Below the pieces are notes generated by a model. It did no database searches. It was not told the DNA's origin and was given only the letters and a program-made list of their open reading frames with translations. Positions 35,291 to 44,836 of a DNA stretch of 64,000 nucleotides are shown one piece after another (the stretch's first letter is position 1; each line of letters starts with the position of its first letter). Made by a program: the position numbers and the translations under genes. This DNA comes from Phascolarctobacterium_A sp902463975 (GTDB lineage: Bacteria; Bacillota; Negativicutes; Acidaminococcales; Acidaminococcaceae). Where the stretch lies: positions 109,406 through 173,405 of the forward strand of contig NZ_CABQHJ010000001.1 of NCBI RefSeq assembly GCF_902463975.1. The letters run 5' to 3'.

Positions 35291-38200
35291 TTATTCCTTG
35301 CCTGCCAGCTTTTTGTAGCCGTCCAGACGAGTCATAGCATCTTTCTCGGTCTTTTCGAACAATGCTTCCGCAGTATCCGGGAACATCTTCTGCAGGGAGC
35401 TGAAACGAACTTCGCCCATCAGGAAGTCACGGAAGTTTGCGGTAGGCTCTTTGCTATCCAGAATGAACGGATTCTTGCCTTGCTCCTTCAGTTCCGGATT
35501 GAAGCGATAGGTTGCCCAGTAACCGCAGTCAACAGCACGCTTTTCTTCGAGCTGGCTGCAGCCCATGCCAACCTTCAGGCCGTGGTTGATGCAAGGTGCG
35601 TAAGCAATAATCAGGGACGGACCATCATAAGCCTCTGCTTCGGCAATAGCCTTGAGAGTCTGATTCTTGTCGGCGCCCATAGCAACCTGTGCAACATATA
35701 CATAGCCGTAGCTCATAGCCATCATGCCAAGGTCTTTCTTCTTGGTCTTTTTGCCGCTGGCAGCAAATTTAGCGATTGCCGCAGTCGGAGTAGATTTGGA
35801 GGATTGACCGCCGGTGTTGGAATATACCTCGGTATCGAATACCATGACATTGACATTCTCGCCGGATGCCAGTACATGGTCCAGACCGCCGTAGCCGATA
35901 TCATAAGCCCAGCCGTCACCGCCGAAGATCCAGTGGCTGCGTTTAACAAAGAATTGCTTCTCGTCATACAGAGCAGCACATTTATCGCAGTTGTCTTTGT
36001 ATTTTTCCAGTACAGCAGTCAACGCTTCGGCACGCTCACGGGTGCCTTCGCTGTCGTTGACATGCTCCAGCCAATCGGTCAGCGCAGCCCTGAGATCCTC
36101 AGGCAGCTCGCCTTCCAGCATAGCTTTTACCATGTCTTCTACACGCTCACGGGATTGTTTAACGCCCAGGAACATGCCTAAGCCATATTCAGCGTTATCC
36201 TCGAACAGGGAGTTTGCCCAGCTCGGACCATGACCTTTGCAGTTTTTGGTGTACGGCATGGACGGAGCGGATGCACCCCAGATAGAGGTACAGCCGGTTG
36301 CATTGGCAATCATCATACGGTCGCCAACCAGCTGAGTTACGAGCTTAGCATACGGAGTTTCGCCGCAGCCTGCGCACGCACCGCTGAACTCAAGCAGCGG
36401 CTGTTCGAACTGAATACCCTTCATGGTCTTCTTATTGAGCGGATTTGCCTTAGGAGCAACCTCTTTCTGGCTGTATTCCCATGCAGCAGCTTTATCAAGC
36501 TGAGTATCGAGCGGCTTCATAACGAGAGCTTTGGCTTTCGGAGCCGGGCATACCTGAGCGCAGTTGCCGCAGCCGGTGCAATCCAGCGGAGAGATGCTCA
36601 TGCTGAACATCAGACCTTTAGCGCCGATAGCAGGCTTGCTCGGCAGAGTTGCCGGAGCCTTGGCAGCTTCTTCCTCAGTCATGAGAACCGGACGGATAGC
36701 AGCATGCGGGCAAACGAAGGCGCACTGGTTACATTGGATACAGGTGTCCATCTGCCATTCCGGTACGTCGATAGCGATGCCGCGTTTTTCATAAGCAGCA
36801 GTACCACTCGGGAAGGTGCCGTCAGCATAATCTGCAAAAGCACTTACCGGCAGCTTGTCGCCTTCCAGCTTGTTCATCGGAACGAGCAGCTTGTCAACGA
36901 ACTCGTTGCCGGTTGCAGCTTCGGCAGCAGTATCGCCAGCCTCAGCCCAGCTTGCGGGAACATCAACAGCAACAATAGCGTCAATACCCTTGTCGATAGC
37001 AGCGTTGTTCATGTCAACAATATTCTGCCCTTTCTTGCCGTAGGAATGCTCAACAGCATCCTTCAGGTATTTAACAGCGTCAGCCAGAGGAATAATATCA
37101 GCCAGCTTGAAGAAAGCAGACTGCATAATCATGTTGATGCGGCCGCCCAGACCGATTTCCTGAGCAATCTTAACAGCATCAATAATGTAGAATTTGATAT
37201 CGTTTTTAGCGATATAGCGTTTGAGCTGACCGGGCAGCTGTGCGTCGAGCTCCTCAGCGCTCCAGTTGCAGTTCAGCAGGAAGGTGCCGCCTTTTTTCAG
37301 GCCTGCGGTTACATCGTATTTATGAACATAGGACTGATTGTGTACTGCAACAAAATCGGCAGCATCAATCAGGTACGGTGCCATAATCGGAGTATGACCG
37401 AAGCGCAGGTGGGAAACGGTTACGCCGCCGGATTTTTTACTGTCGTAAGAGAAGTAGCCTTGAGCGTACATATCGGTGTGGTCACCGATGATTTTGATAG
37501 CACTCTTGTTGGCGCCGACAGTACCATCACTGCCCAAGCCCCAGAATTTGCAGCCCTTGGTGCCTGCAGGAGTTACATCAACGCCTGCTACGCACGGCAG
37601 AGAGGTATTGGTTACATCATCAGTGATGCTGATGGTGAAATTGTTTTTCGGTTCTGCACTTGCCAGATTATCGAATACAGCTACGATATCGCCGGGCAGC
37701 AGGTCCTTGGAGCCCAAGCCGTAACGGCCGCCGATAATCATAGGCTTGCGGTCGCTTGCATAGAAGGCAGCACGTACATCAAGATACAGCGGTTCGCCGA
37801 AAGCGCCCGGCTCTTTGGTGCGGTCCAGTACAGCGATGCGTTTTACGCTTTGCGGAATTGCGCCCATGAAGTGCTCGATGCTGAACGGACGATACAGGTG
37901 AACTACGAGTACGCCAACCTTTTTGCCCTCTGCGTTAAGCTTTTCAACAACAGTGCGGACAGTTTCGGAAGCAGAGCCCATGATGATGATGATATTTTCT
38001 GCATCCTCAGCGCCGTAATAATTGAACAGATGATATTCACGGCCGGTCAGCTTGCTGATTTCGCCCATGTAATCCTCTACGATTTCCGGCAGAGCATTGT
38101 AATAGGTGTTAACAGCCTCACGAGTCTGGAAGTAAATATCCGGGTTTTGTGCGGTGCCGCGAATAACAGGATTATCCGGGTTCAGGCCGCGTTTACGGAA

Positions 38201-38803
38201 TGCATCTACCGCATCCTTATCCAGCAGCTTTTCGATGTTAGCATAATCCATAACCTCAATCTTCTGGATTTCATGGGAGGTACGGAAGCCGTCGAAGAAG
38301 TTCAGGAACGGTACACGGCCTTTGATAGCACTCAGATGTGCTACGCCTGCCAGATCCATAACCTCTTGTACGCTGCCTTCAGCCAGCAATGCAAAGCCGG
38401 TCTGACGGGTAGCCATAACGTCCTGATGGTCACCGAAGATAGACAGAGAGCTTGTTGCCAGTGCACGTGCGGAAACGTGGAAAACTGCGGGCAGCAGCTC
38501 GCCGGCCATTTTATACATATTAGGAATCATCAAAAGCAAGCCTTGAGATGCGGTGTAGGTAGTAGTCAGTGCACCTGCCTGCAGAGAGCCGTGAACTGCG
38601 CCGGAGGCACCTGCCTCGGACTGCATTTCCATCAGCTTAACGGTTTGCCCGAAAATGTTCTTTTTGCCTTGGGCAGCCCATTCATCGACAACCTCAGCCA
38701 TCGGTGAGGACGGAGTAATAGGATAAATTGCAGCAACATCGGTAAATGCGTAGGAAATATACGCAGCAGCGGTGTTGCCGTCCATTGTTTTCATTTTTAC
38801 CAT
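35291..38803 (-). CDS. nifJ: Pyruvate:ferredoxin (flavodoxin) oxidoreductase
   Basis: This single-chain PFOR of 1170 residues oxidises pyruvate to acetyl-CoA and CO2 and reduces ferredoxin, the central step of anaerobic carbon metabolism. The N-terminal domain starts KMKTMDGNTAAAYISYAFTD. Two ferredoxin-type clusters are DTCIQCNQCAFVCP near 685 and LDCTGCGNCAQVCP near 740. The proximal cluster and thiamine-diphosphate region begins FSGACAGCGETPYAKL near 810, with GDGWAYDIGYGGLDH in the TPP/Mg site. Upstream are a consensus-type promoter and a GGAAA-AAC-TTTCC dyad. A long open frame antisense to it is only a codon-bias shadow. Confidence 0.97.
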   Translation of the reverse strand: MVKMKTMDGNTAAAYISYAFTDVAAIYPITPSSPMAEVVDEWAAQGKKNIFGQTVKLMEMQSEAGASGAVHGSLQAGALTTTYTASQGLLLMIPNMYKMAGELLPAVFHVSARALATSSLSIFGDHQDVMATRQTGFALLAEGSVQEVMDLAGVAHLSAIKGRVPFLNFFDGFRTSHEIQKIEVMDYANIEKLLDKDAVDAFRKRGLNPDNPVIRGTAQNPDIYFQTREAVNTYYNALPEIVEDYMGEISKLTGREYHLFNYYGAEDAENIIIIMGSASETVRTVVEKLNAEGKKVGVLVVHLYRPFSIEHFMGAIPQSVKRIAVLDRTKEPGAFGEPLYLDVRAAFYASDRKPMIIGGRYGLGSKDLLPGDIVAVFDNLASAEPKNNFTISITDDVTNTSLPCVAGVDVTPAGTKGCKFWGLGSDGTVGANKSAIKIIGDHTDMYAQGYFSYDSKKSGGVTVSHLRFGHTPIMAPYLIDAADFVAVHNQSYVHKYDVTAGLKKGGTFLLNCNWSAEELDAQLPGQLKRYIAKNDIKFYIIDAVKIAQEIGLGGRINMIMQSAFFKLADIIPLADAVKYLKDAVEHSYGKKGQNIVDMNNAAIDKGIDAIVAVDVPASWAEAGDTAAEAATGNEFVDKLLVPMNKLEGDKLPVSAFADYADGTFPSGTAAYEKRGIAIDVPEWQMDTCIQCNQCAFVCPHAAIRPVLMTEEEAAKAPATLPSKPAIGAKGLMFSMSISPLDCTGCGNCAQVCPAPKAKALVMKPLDTQLDKAAAWEYSQKEVAPKANPLNKKTMKGIQFEQPLLEFSGACAGCGETPYAKLVTQLVGDRMMIANATGCTSIWGASAPSMPYTKNCKGHGPSWANSLFEDNAEYGLGMFLGVKQSRERVEDMVKAMLEGELPEDLRAALTDWLEHVNDSEGTRERAEALTAVLEKYKDNCDKCAALYDEKQFFVKRSHWIFGGDGWAYDIGYGGLDHVLASGENVNVMVFDTEVYSNTGGQSSKSTPTAAIAKFAASGKKTKKKDLGMMAMSYGYVYVAQVAMGADKNQTLKAIAEAEAYDGPSLIIAYAPCINHGLKVGMGCSQLEEKRAVDCGYWATYRFNPELKEQGKNPFILDSKEPTANFRDFLMGEVRFSSLQKMFPDTAEALFEKTEKDAMTRLDGYKKLAGKE

Positions 38804-38881
38804 TGGATTCCCTTCTTTCTTGAAATCACAAAATTACTTGACCTTAATTTTTACTGGAAAAACTTTCCGGTTCATATAATT

Positions 38882-38910
38882 AGTATACACTACTCAGCCT
38901 AGTTTGTAAA
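38882..38910 (-). promoter_or_regulatory. Promoter for PFOR
   Basis: On the minus strand TTTACA, a 17-base spacer and TATACT lie about 80 bases before the start codon. A dyad GGAAA/TTTCC follows in the leader, near 38856-38869. Confidence 0.6.
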
Positions 38911-38954
38911 ATATCTGCATAAATGTATACAGCATTTTTGCGTAAATAAAATGT

Positions 38955-38987
38955 GAAAAAAGATGCCGCCGATTAAGCAGCATCTTG
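38955..38987 (-). terminator. Terminator after selD
   Basis: AAGATGC and GCATCTT, with inner GC pairing, form a stem on the minus strand, followed by TTTTTTCAC. It ends the selenium operon. Confidence 0.8.
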
Positions 38988-38994
38988 AAAATAT

Positions 38995-40035
38995 TTACGC
39001 CTCCAGATAAATCGCACTGTCAAGTTTTTCGGTCACATAGCCGATAATCTGCGTACTAGGAGCAACAGCTTTAAGCTCTGCCAGACAGGCATCCGCCTCC
39101 GCCGCAGGAACGGCACACAGCAGGCCTCCGCTCGTCTGCGGGTCGTAAAAAATATCCTGCAGCGCACGCGCGACAGCTCCCACAACACGCACACCTGCTT
39201 CGGCAAAATCACGGTTGCGGTATGCCCCAGCAGGAATAAAGCCCATATCCGCCACCTCGTATGCTTCCTCGTGATAGGGCACAGCCTGCGCCTTCAGGTG
39301 CACGGTAACGCCGCTGCCCTGCGCCATCTCCAGACTGTGGCCCAAAAGCGCAAAGCCTGTCACGTCGGTGCAGGCATGCACGCTGTAGTTCACAAGCACG
39401 TCATGCGCATATTTATTGAGCGTACTCATCTGCACATACAGCTTGTCGAGCAGCTCCTGCTCTACTAAGCCGGCTTTTGCCGCCGTCGTCAGGATGCCCA
39501 CTCCCAAAGGCTTCGTCAAAAGCAAAACGTCACCGGGTTGCGCGCCGCTGTTCGTCCACACATTTTCAGGCTTAACAAAACCTGTCACCGCCAAGCCGTA
39601 AATCGGCTCGGTGCCGTGAATGGTGTGGCCGCCGGTGATAATTGCGCCTGCTTCATAGGCCTTGGCATAACCGCCGCGCAAAATCTCCTGCACGGTTGCC
39701 TTGTTCATTTTCTCGGGAATGCACATGATATTCAGCGCCAGCTTCGGCTCACCGCCCATAGCGTAAACATCGCTCAGAGCGTTCGTCGCCGCAATCTGTC
39801 CGTACATAAATGGATCATCGACAATCGGCGGAAAGAAATCCGTTGTCTGCACAATCGCCAGCTCGTCACTCACCCGATAAACACTGGCATCATCGCTTTT
39901 ATCGTAGCCTACCAAAAGATTAGCATCATAATGCGTCTGAAAGCCTGTCAGCAAATTGCACAGCGTACCGGCACCCACCTTGGCACCGCAACCCGCACAG
40001 CTCGCCAGCTTCGTCAGCTTTACTTCGTTTTCCAT
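38995..40035 (-). CDS. selD: Selenophosphate synthetase
   Basis: This 346-residue ATP-dependent enzyme makes selenophosphate, the donor for selenocysteine, selenouridine in tRNA, and selenium cofactors. The N-terminal SCAGCGAKVGAG holds Cys16 and Lys19, equivalent to catalytic Cys17 and Lys20 of E. coli, so this is the Cys form, not a selenoprotein. TTDFFPPIVDDP near 67 is the metal-binding Asp segment. It is the last gene of a run with YedE, TusA-like and DUF3343 genes. GGAGG precedes the ATG. Confidence 0.95.
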   Translation of the reverse strand: MENEVKLTKLASCAGCGAKVGAGTLCNLLTGFQTHYDANLLVGYDKSDDASVYRVSDELAIVQTTDFFPPIVDDPFMYGQIAATNALSDVYAMGGEPKLALNIMCIPEKMNKATVQEILRGGYAKAYEAGAIITGGHTIHGTEPIYGLAVTGFVKPENVWTNSGAQPGDVLLLTKPLGVGILTTAAKAGLVEQELLDKLYVQMSTLNKYAHDVLVNYSVHACTDVTGFALLGHSLEMAQGSGVTVHLKAQAVPYHEEAYEVADMGFIPAGAYRNRDFAEAGVRVVGAVARALQDIFYDPQTSGGLLCAVPAAEADACLAELKAVAPSTQIIGYVTEKLDSAIYLEA

Positions 40036-40050
40036 AGCTCAAACCTCCGC

Positions 40051-40299
40051 TTATTCGGCAGCAGTATACAAAACCTCGTAGCCATCCTCCCGCTCACGCA
40101 CTATCTGCTCCAGCTCCGGTGTCTGCAAAGACGCTGCATCTTCCAGCGCCTCTGTTTTAAAAAATACGCAGGTACCGCAGCTGCTGCTCAGGCTGCGCGG
40201 CACGGGGCGAACCTGCGCCTGCCAGCCGCGCTCCGCGCACAGATGCTGAAAGCGCACCGCGCCGAAGTGCGAAAAGAACGTTGCAATATACTGCATCAT
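40051..40299 (-). CDS. DUF3343 protein, putative selenium/sulfur carrier
   Basis: This 82-residue protein of the DUF3343 family is often found with SelD and TusA-like genes. It has a CGTC redox pair near residues 41-44 (SSSCGTCVFF). The start overlaps the TusA stop as ATGA, so the two are coupled. It may carry reduced sulfur or selenium towards SelD; this is inference from context. Confidence 0.72.
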   Translation of the reverse strand: MMQYIATFFSHFGAVRFQHLCAERGWQAQVRPVPRSLSSSCGTCVFFKTEALEDAASLQTPELEQIVREREDGYEVLYTAAE

Positions 40300-40502
40300 T
40301 TGTTTAGGGACAGAGTAAATTCGCCGTCCTGCTCCGTCACAGCAACCTTATAGCCCTGATGCTGTGCGTAACGTGTTACATTTTCCTTGGAGGTATTGTT
40401 ATCCACGATTACCTCATAAGCAGCCTCGCCGCTCATCATCGCCTGACGCGTCAGGATAACAGGTTCTGGACAGGAAAGTCCTCTTGCATCAATAGTTTTC
40501 AT
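40296..40502 (-). CDS. TusA/SirA-like sulfur carrier
   Basis: This 68-residue protein shows the TusA motif GLSCPEPVILTRQAM, with the persulfide-carrying Cys near residue 11 in CPxP. In selenium clusters a TusA-like protein (often the N-terminal half of YedF) is thought to deliver selenium. Here it is free-standing, without the DsrE-like half of YedF. GAGGAAA precedes the ATG. Confidence 0.8.
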   Translation of the reverse strand: MKTIDARGLSCPEPVILTRQAMMSGEAAYEVIVDNNTSKENVTRYAQHQGYKVAVTEQDGEFTLSLNK

Positions 40503-40511
40503 AGCGTTTCC

Positions 40512-41585
40512 TCACTTTTTATATGTATTCAGATAAGCGATCACAGTAACAACAACAATACCGATAACAACAGCAATCTGACCGTTGGCAGTAGGACCGT
40601 TGCCGCTGGATGCCAAGCCGAAGTTATGCGCAAAGGCCGCACCCACGATAAAGCCCAGCAGAGTTACTGCGCTGTCGGAGTTGCCTTCACCGGACAGCAC
40701 CAGCTGACGCATCGGGCAACCGCCCAAGAGTACGCAGGCAAAGCCCGCCAGGAAAAGTCCCAGCACGTTCCACAGCGCATCGGTGTGCGCAATAGGCTGC
40801 GCCGCAAAGCCAACCTTGAAGAAGGCACCGCCTGTTACAGAGGTCAGCACAACATTGCAGGCAGCAGCTGCCGCAACAACAGCCACAAAGCCCCACAGCA
40901 TTTTAGTTTCTCTAAAGAGAATAAAATCGCGGATACCAGCAATCATGCAGAAGCGTGTGCGCTGCGTAAGATAACCGACTGCCACTGCAGCAATCAGGCT
41001 CACAGCAACAGCCGCATGCTTGGCACCGGGACCGCCACCCGCCTTGGTAAAGTGGATGAAGGCCGGTGCGGCAACGAGCAGCACCAACAGCACAACGGCA
41101 ATCACCGACATAATGCTGCCTTCCGCCGCCGTCATCTTATAGGTACGCTTCAGGCTGTAGCCTCGGTTCAGGAAGAAAATGCCGGCATAAATGCCTGCCG
41201 CAAAACCAACCAGACCGACAACAGCGTTCAAATCACCGCCGGCAATACGCAGCAGCATTCTGAACGGACAGCCCAAAAACATCAGACAGCCGATCATCGC
41301 AAAAAAGCCCAATACAAAACGCGTCAGCGGAGAGCTGCCGCCCTTCGGCGAAAATTCTCCGTGCAGATATGCAGCCCCCAGCGCACCCAGCACCAGACCG
41401 CTGATTTCCGGACGGATGTACTGCACAGCCTTGGCGGCATGCAGGCCCAAGCCGCCGGCAGTATCACGCAAAAAACAGGCAATACACAGGCCCATGTTGG
41501 CCGGATTGCCGAAAAACACCAGCATTGCTGCCACCAGACCGATAATCGCGCCTGTCGCAACAATCGTTATTTGTTCATTTTTCAT
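40512..41585 (-). CDS. yedE: YedE-type membrane transporter, putative selenium/sulfur importer
   Basis: This protein of about 357 residues has around ten helices in the YeeE/YedE family. Conserved Cys/Gly motifs occur in each half: NPANMGLCIACFLRDTAGG near 28 and GCPMRQLVLSGEG near 290, with FLGCPFRML in the first half. These resemble the thiosulfate channel YeeE; family members in SelD clusters are proposed selenium transporters. GGGGAGG precedes the ATG at 41585. The TusA gene begins nine bases after the stop. Confidence 0.85.
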   Translation of the reverse strand: MKNEQITIVATGAIIGLVAAMLVFFGNPANMGLCIACFLRDTAGGLGLHAAKAVQYIRPEISGLVLGALGAAYLHGEFSPKGGSSPLTRFVLGFFAMIGCLMFLGCPFRMLLRIAGGDLNAVVGLVGFAAGIYAGIFFLNRGYSLKRTYKMTAAEGSIMSVIAVVLLVLLVAAPAFIHFTKAGGGPGAKHAAVAVSLIAAVAVGYLTQRTRFCMIAGIRDFILFRETKMLWGFVAVVAAAAACNVVLTSVTGGAFFKVGFAAQPIAHTDALWNVLGLFLAGFACVLLGGCPMRQLVLSGEGNSDSAVTLLGFIVGAAFAHNFGLASSGNGPTANGQIAVVIGIVVVTVIAYLNTYKK

Positions 41586-41616
41586 AAAAGCCTCCCCAAA
41601 ATATTCTTTCGACAAA

Positions 41617-41646
41617 AGTATATCATAGCCCACATGCTTATACCAA
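41617..41646 (-). promoter_or_regulatory. Promoter for selenium operon (yedE-selD)
   Basis: On the minus strand TTGGTA, an 18-base spacer and TATACT lie about 30 bases before the yedE ATG, in the region divergent from the desulfurase-like gene. Confidence 0.5.
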
Positions 41647-41732
41647 TATCATTTATAGATAAAGCTGATTGATTTATTAGCTTTTCAGATAATTATATGA
41701 TAGAATATGCGTAACATGAGGAGGTACGAAAA

Positions 41733-42920
41733 ATGCAGCAAATTTATCTCGACAACGCCAGCACCACCTTTCCCAAGCCAGAGGCAGTTGCTGACGCAGT
41801 TTATCAATATATTACCCATACAGGCACCAACATCAGCCGCGGTACCTGCGCAACTAATACCGAGGACCTTGTTTTTGCCACACGCGAACTGCTTTGCCGC
41901 TTTTTCGGCGGCGAGGACAGCAAAAATGTTGTCTTTACGAAGAACATTACCGAAAGCCTGAATATCATCATCAAGGGACTGCTGCATAGCGGCGACCATG
42001 TGCTGGTGAGTGCAATGGAGCACAACGCCGTCATGCGTCCGCTCCAGCAAATTGGCACAGAGCTGACTGCAGGCAACGCTCCCACTGACGCTATCACCTT
42101 CAGCCGCATCCCCTGCGACGCGGAGGGAGCGCTGTGCTTGGACGCTTTACCGCAGCTGGTGCGCCCCAACACCAAGGCTATCATCATGACGCACGCCAGC
42201 AATGTCTGCGGCACGCTGCAGCCCTTGGCAGCAATCGGCAGCTTCTGCCACAAACACAATTTGAAATTCATCGTCGACAGTGCGCAAAGCGCCGGCGTCA
42301 TTCCCATCAACATGCAGGAAATGCACATTGACGCCCTCGCCTTTACGGGGCACAAGGGACTTTTGGCACCGCAGGGCATCGGCGGTTTTGTGCTGCGTGA
42401 AAGCATGATTGACGAAATAACACCGCTCATTGTCGGCGGCACCGGCAGCCTCAGCCATACGGAGCACACCCCACGCTTCATGCCCGATAAATTTGAAGCA
42501 GGCACGCTCAACCTGCCGGGCATCGCCGGTCTGCATGCTTCCCTCATCTGGCTGCAGCAACAGGGCATTGACAAAATCCGCACGCACGAGCTGACGCTTA
42601 CGCAGCAGTTTTTAGACGGACTGCAGCAATTAGAAGCGCAAAACTTATTGCGCATCGTCGGTAAAAAGAACTGTAGCGAGCGCGTAGGCGTAGTTTCCAT
42701 CATTACAGATATAATGGATATCGCAGAGCTGGCCTTCATTCTGGCGGACAAATACGCCATTGCTACGCGCGTAGGCCTGCACTGCGCTCCCAACGCCCAC
42801 AAAACGCTCGGAACCTATCCCACAGGCACACTGCGCTTTTCCTTCGGCTGGCACAACACAGCAGAGGAAGTCAATATCGCGCTGCAGGCTTTAGAAGAGG
42901 TGCTCGCCCATGGACTTTAA
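41733..42920 (+). CDS. Cysteine desulfurase-like class V aminotransferase (selenium cluster)
   Basis: This 395-residue PLP enzyme begins MQQIYLDNASTTFPKPEAVADAV, as IscS/NifS and CsdB proteins do. The PLP lysine is in FTGHKGLLAPQG near 209. A Cys in VGLHCAPNAHKT near 350 occupies the usual active-site loop. It may supply persulfide or release selenide from selenocysteine. It is divergent from yedE and overlaps the following LysR gene by 11 bases. GGAGG precedes the ATG. Confidence 0.87.
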   Translation: MQQIYLDNASTTFPKPEAVADAVYQYITHTGTNISRGTCATNTEDLVFATRELLCRFFGGEDSKNVVFTKNITESLNIIIKGLLHSGDHVLVSAMEHNAVMRPLQQIGTELTAGNAPTDAITFSRIPCDAEGALCLDALPQLVRPNTKAIIMTHASNVCGTLQPLAAIGSFCHKHNLKFIVDSAQSAGVIPINMQEMHIDALAFTGHKGLLAPQGIGGFVLRESMIDEITPLIVGGTGSLSHTEHTPRFMPDKFEAGTLNLPGIAGLHASLIWLQQQGIDKIRTHELTLTQQFLDGLQQLEAQNLLRIVGKKNCSERVGVVSIITDIMDIAELAFILADKYAIATRVGLHCAPNAHKTLGTYPTGTLRFSFGWHNTAEEVNIALQALEEVLAHGL

Positions 42921-43803
42921 ACAGCTGCAAAGCTTTGTCACCGTAGTACAGGAGGAAAGCTTCACGCAGGCTGCAGGCAGGCTTTTCGTATCGCAGTCCA
43001 CCGTCAGCACGCACATTCACCAGCTGGAAAGCGAGCTTAACACCAAGCTGATTCTGCGTACCACCAAAAGCCTGCAGATAACACCCAAGGGACGCGAGCT
43101 TTACGAATACGCACTGAATATTCTGGAGCTGAAGGAGCGCATGATTCAGGCCTGCTCCATCGAAAGCCGGCGCATCATCCACCTCGGTGCCTCCACCATC
43201 CCCTCAGCTTATATCCTGCCGCAGCTTTTGGCGGATTTCGGCAGACTGCATCAGGATATTTACTTTATCATTCACCAGAGCGACAGCCAAGGCATCATCA
43301 ACGGCCTTAAAGACGGCCTCTTCAACCTCGGCTTCATCGGCATGAGCTGCGAGGACAGCGACTTCTGCTGCCTGCCCTTCTGCAAGGACCGCATGGTAGT
43401 CATCACCCCGGTCAACGAGCATTTTCTGCAGTATAAGCAGCAAAAGGAAAATGTGCTGCCGGAGCTTTTACGAGAGCCGCTGATTCTGCGCGAAAAGGGC
43501 AGCGGCAGCAAAAAAATGGCCGACAACTTTCTGGCGCACAGCGGTATTTCCGAGGACGAGCTGCAGATTATTGCCCGCGTCAACGATCAGGAAACTATCA
43601 AAAACCTTGTCGCCGGCGGTATGGGAATTTCCATTATCTCGGAAAAGGCGGCGCACAACTTTCTGCAGGAAAAACGTTTGCTGGCCTTCGAGCTGCCGCA
43701 GGCTTTTTCCGAACGCAGCCTCTATCTCATCTACCGCAAAAATTATCTGCTGCCAAGCTACGTCAAGGAGTTTCTCGGCTTCATCAGCCAAAGCAAATTA
43801 TAG
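42910..43803 (+). CDS. LysR-type regulator linked to selenium genes
   Basis: This 297-residue protein has the N-terminal LysR helix-turn-helix (ESFTQAAGRLFVSQSTVSTHIHQLE near 17-41) and a substrate-binding-like C-terminal half. It overlaps the desulfurase-like gene, so the two are coupled. Its neighbours suggest it controls the divergent selenium operon; no effector is visible from sequence. Confidence 0.88.
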   Translation: MDFKQLQSFVTVVQEESFTQAAGRLFVSQSTVSTHIHQLESELNTKLILRTTKSLQITPKGRELYEYALNILELKERMIQACSIESRRIIHLGASTIPSAYILPQLLADFGRLHQDIYFIIHQSDSQGIINGLKDGLFNLGFIGMSCEDSDFCCLPFCKDRMVVITPVNEHFLQYKQQKENVLPELLREPLILREKGSGSKKMADNFLAHSGISEDELQIIARVNDQETIKNLVAGGMGISIISEKAAHNFLQEKRLLAFELPQAFSERSLYLIYRKNYLLPSYVKEFLGFISQSKL

Positions 43804-43809
43804 GCATAA

Positions 43810-43855
43810 CAAAACGAGTACGCACAGGACGAATCCGGCGTACTCGTTATCTTTT
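43810..43855. terminator. Bidirectional terminator between LysR and universal stress genes
   Basis: AACGAGTACGC and GCGTACTCGTT form an 11-bp stem, with a CGGA..TCCG-type loop and T-rich flanks. Confidence 0.78.
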
Positions 43856-43861
43856 ACATAT

Positions 43862-44278
43862 TTACTTAACAATCGTCACAGGCACATTAGCGTTTTCCGC
43901 GATGACACTGCTGACACTATTGCGGAACAAGCCTTCCAAAACTCCCATGCCTCTGCTGCCCAGCACGATACCGTCACAATCCTGCTCACCTGCCGCGCGC
44001 AGGATGCTTTCGGCAATATCGTTGTCGTTTTCCAGCAAATAGGTACAGTCGATGCTTTTGCCGCTGAGAACCGCATGTGCGGCATCAAGCACTTCATCAC
44101 CCATCTGAGCATACAGGCAGTCGCTTCCAAATTCCACAATATGCTGTTTCATTCTGCCGGAAACCACCGTCATAATTACCAGCGAGCCACGCGTATAGCT
44201 TACAAGCTCACAGGCATATTCCAATGCTCTCCAGGAATGCTCCGTACCGTCAATAGGTACCAGTATGCGTTTCAGCAT
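43862..44278 (-). CDS. Universal stress protein, UspA family
   Basis: This 138-residue protein begins MLKRILVPIDGTEHSWRALEYACEL, with the nucleotide-binding pattern GSRGMGVLEGLFRNSVSSVIAENANVPVTIVK at the end. This motif binds ATP in many Usp proteins. It starts one base after the stop of the upstream paralogue, so they form a two-gene operon. Confidence 0.92.
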   Translation of the reverse strand: MLKRILVPIDGTEHSWRALEYACELVSYTRGSLVIMTVVSGRMKQHIVEFGSDCLYAQMGDEVLDAAHAVLSGKSIDCTYLLENDNDIAESILRAAGEQDCDGIVLGSRGMGVLEGLFRNSVSSVIAENANVPVTIVK

Positions 44279-44279
44279 T

Positions 44280-44717
44280 TTATTTTACAATCAGCACAGG
44301 TACATTTGCATATTGAGCAACCTTAGAGCTTACGCTGCCAAGGAAGAATTCAGCAATACCGGAAAGGCCACGGCTGCCGATGATGATTGCATCTGCGCCG
44401 GTCTTTTTAGCCATAGCGATGATGCGTTCGGACGGATGGCCTACCTCCAGGCTGAACTTGGTTTCTCCCTCGTAGGTGCTCAAGCGCTCCTGCGCCATTT
44501 CGAGAACCTTGTCACCGATTTTCTCCAGCTCACTGTTGCCTTGGCTTACAGTTGCGTGATCCAGAGGCACTGCCAGCAAAGCAGCATTATTATATGGTTG
44601 GATTACATTGATTACATGCAGTTCGCCGCCAAACTTTTTGCCAAGCTCTACAGCAGTATCCAGTGCTCTCCAGGAGCCTTCACTGCCATCTACAGGAACA
44701 AGAATCTTTTTAAACAT
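44280..44717 (-). CDS. Universal stress protein, UspA family
   Basis: This 145-residue paralogue of the next gene begins MFKKILVPVDGSEGSWRALDTA and ends GSRGLSGIAEFFLGSVSSKVAQYANVPVLIVK, carrying the full GxxG-9x-G(S/T) nucleotide-binding signature. GGAGGTG precedes the ATG. Of the pair it is the first transcribed. Confidence 0.93.
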   Translation of the reverse strand: MFKKILVPVDGSEGSWRALDTAVELGKKFGGELHVINVIQPYNNAALLAVPLDHATVSQGNSELEKIGDKVLEMAQERLSTYEGETKFSLEVGHPSERIIAMAKKTGADAIIIGSRGLSGIAEFFLGSVSSKVAQYANVPVLIVK

Positions 44718-44836
44718 AACAACGCACCTCCATAATAATGCACATGTTGTAATTTATTTATTATATTTTTTACAAGAAGAGGCTTTTTTCTTCTTACGTT
44801 ATATATTCTGCCTTAGCGCAAAAAATCCTGCCTGAA

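Noticed and set aside
36230..38707. 825-residue open frame antisense to the pyruvate oxidoreductase gene
   Set aside because: It mirrors the codon bias of the true gene; the PFOR frame carries all cofactor motifs, and this one has none.
38995..40035. Selenocysteine in SelD
   Set aside because: The catalytic position is a TGC cysteine codon in frame, with no TGA and no SECIS-like hairpin needed.
44774..44796. Hairpin AAGAAG...CTTCTT as a terminator
   Set aside because: Weak AT-rich stem in the gap after the small membrane protein gene region and before the stress-gene promoter; no convincing T-run in the needed direction.
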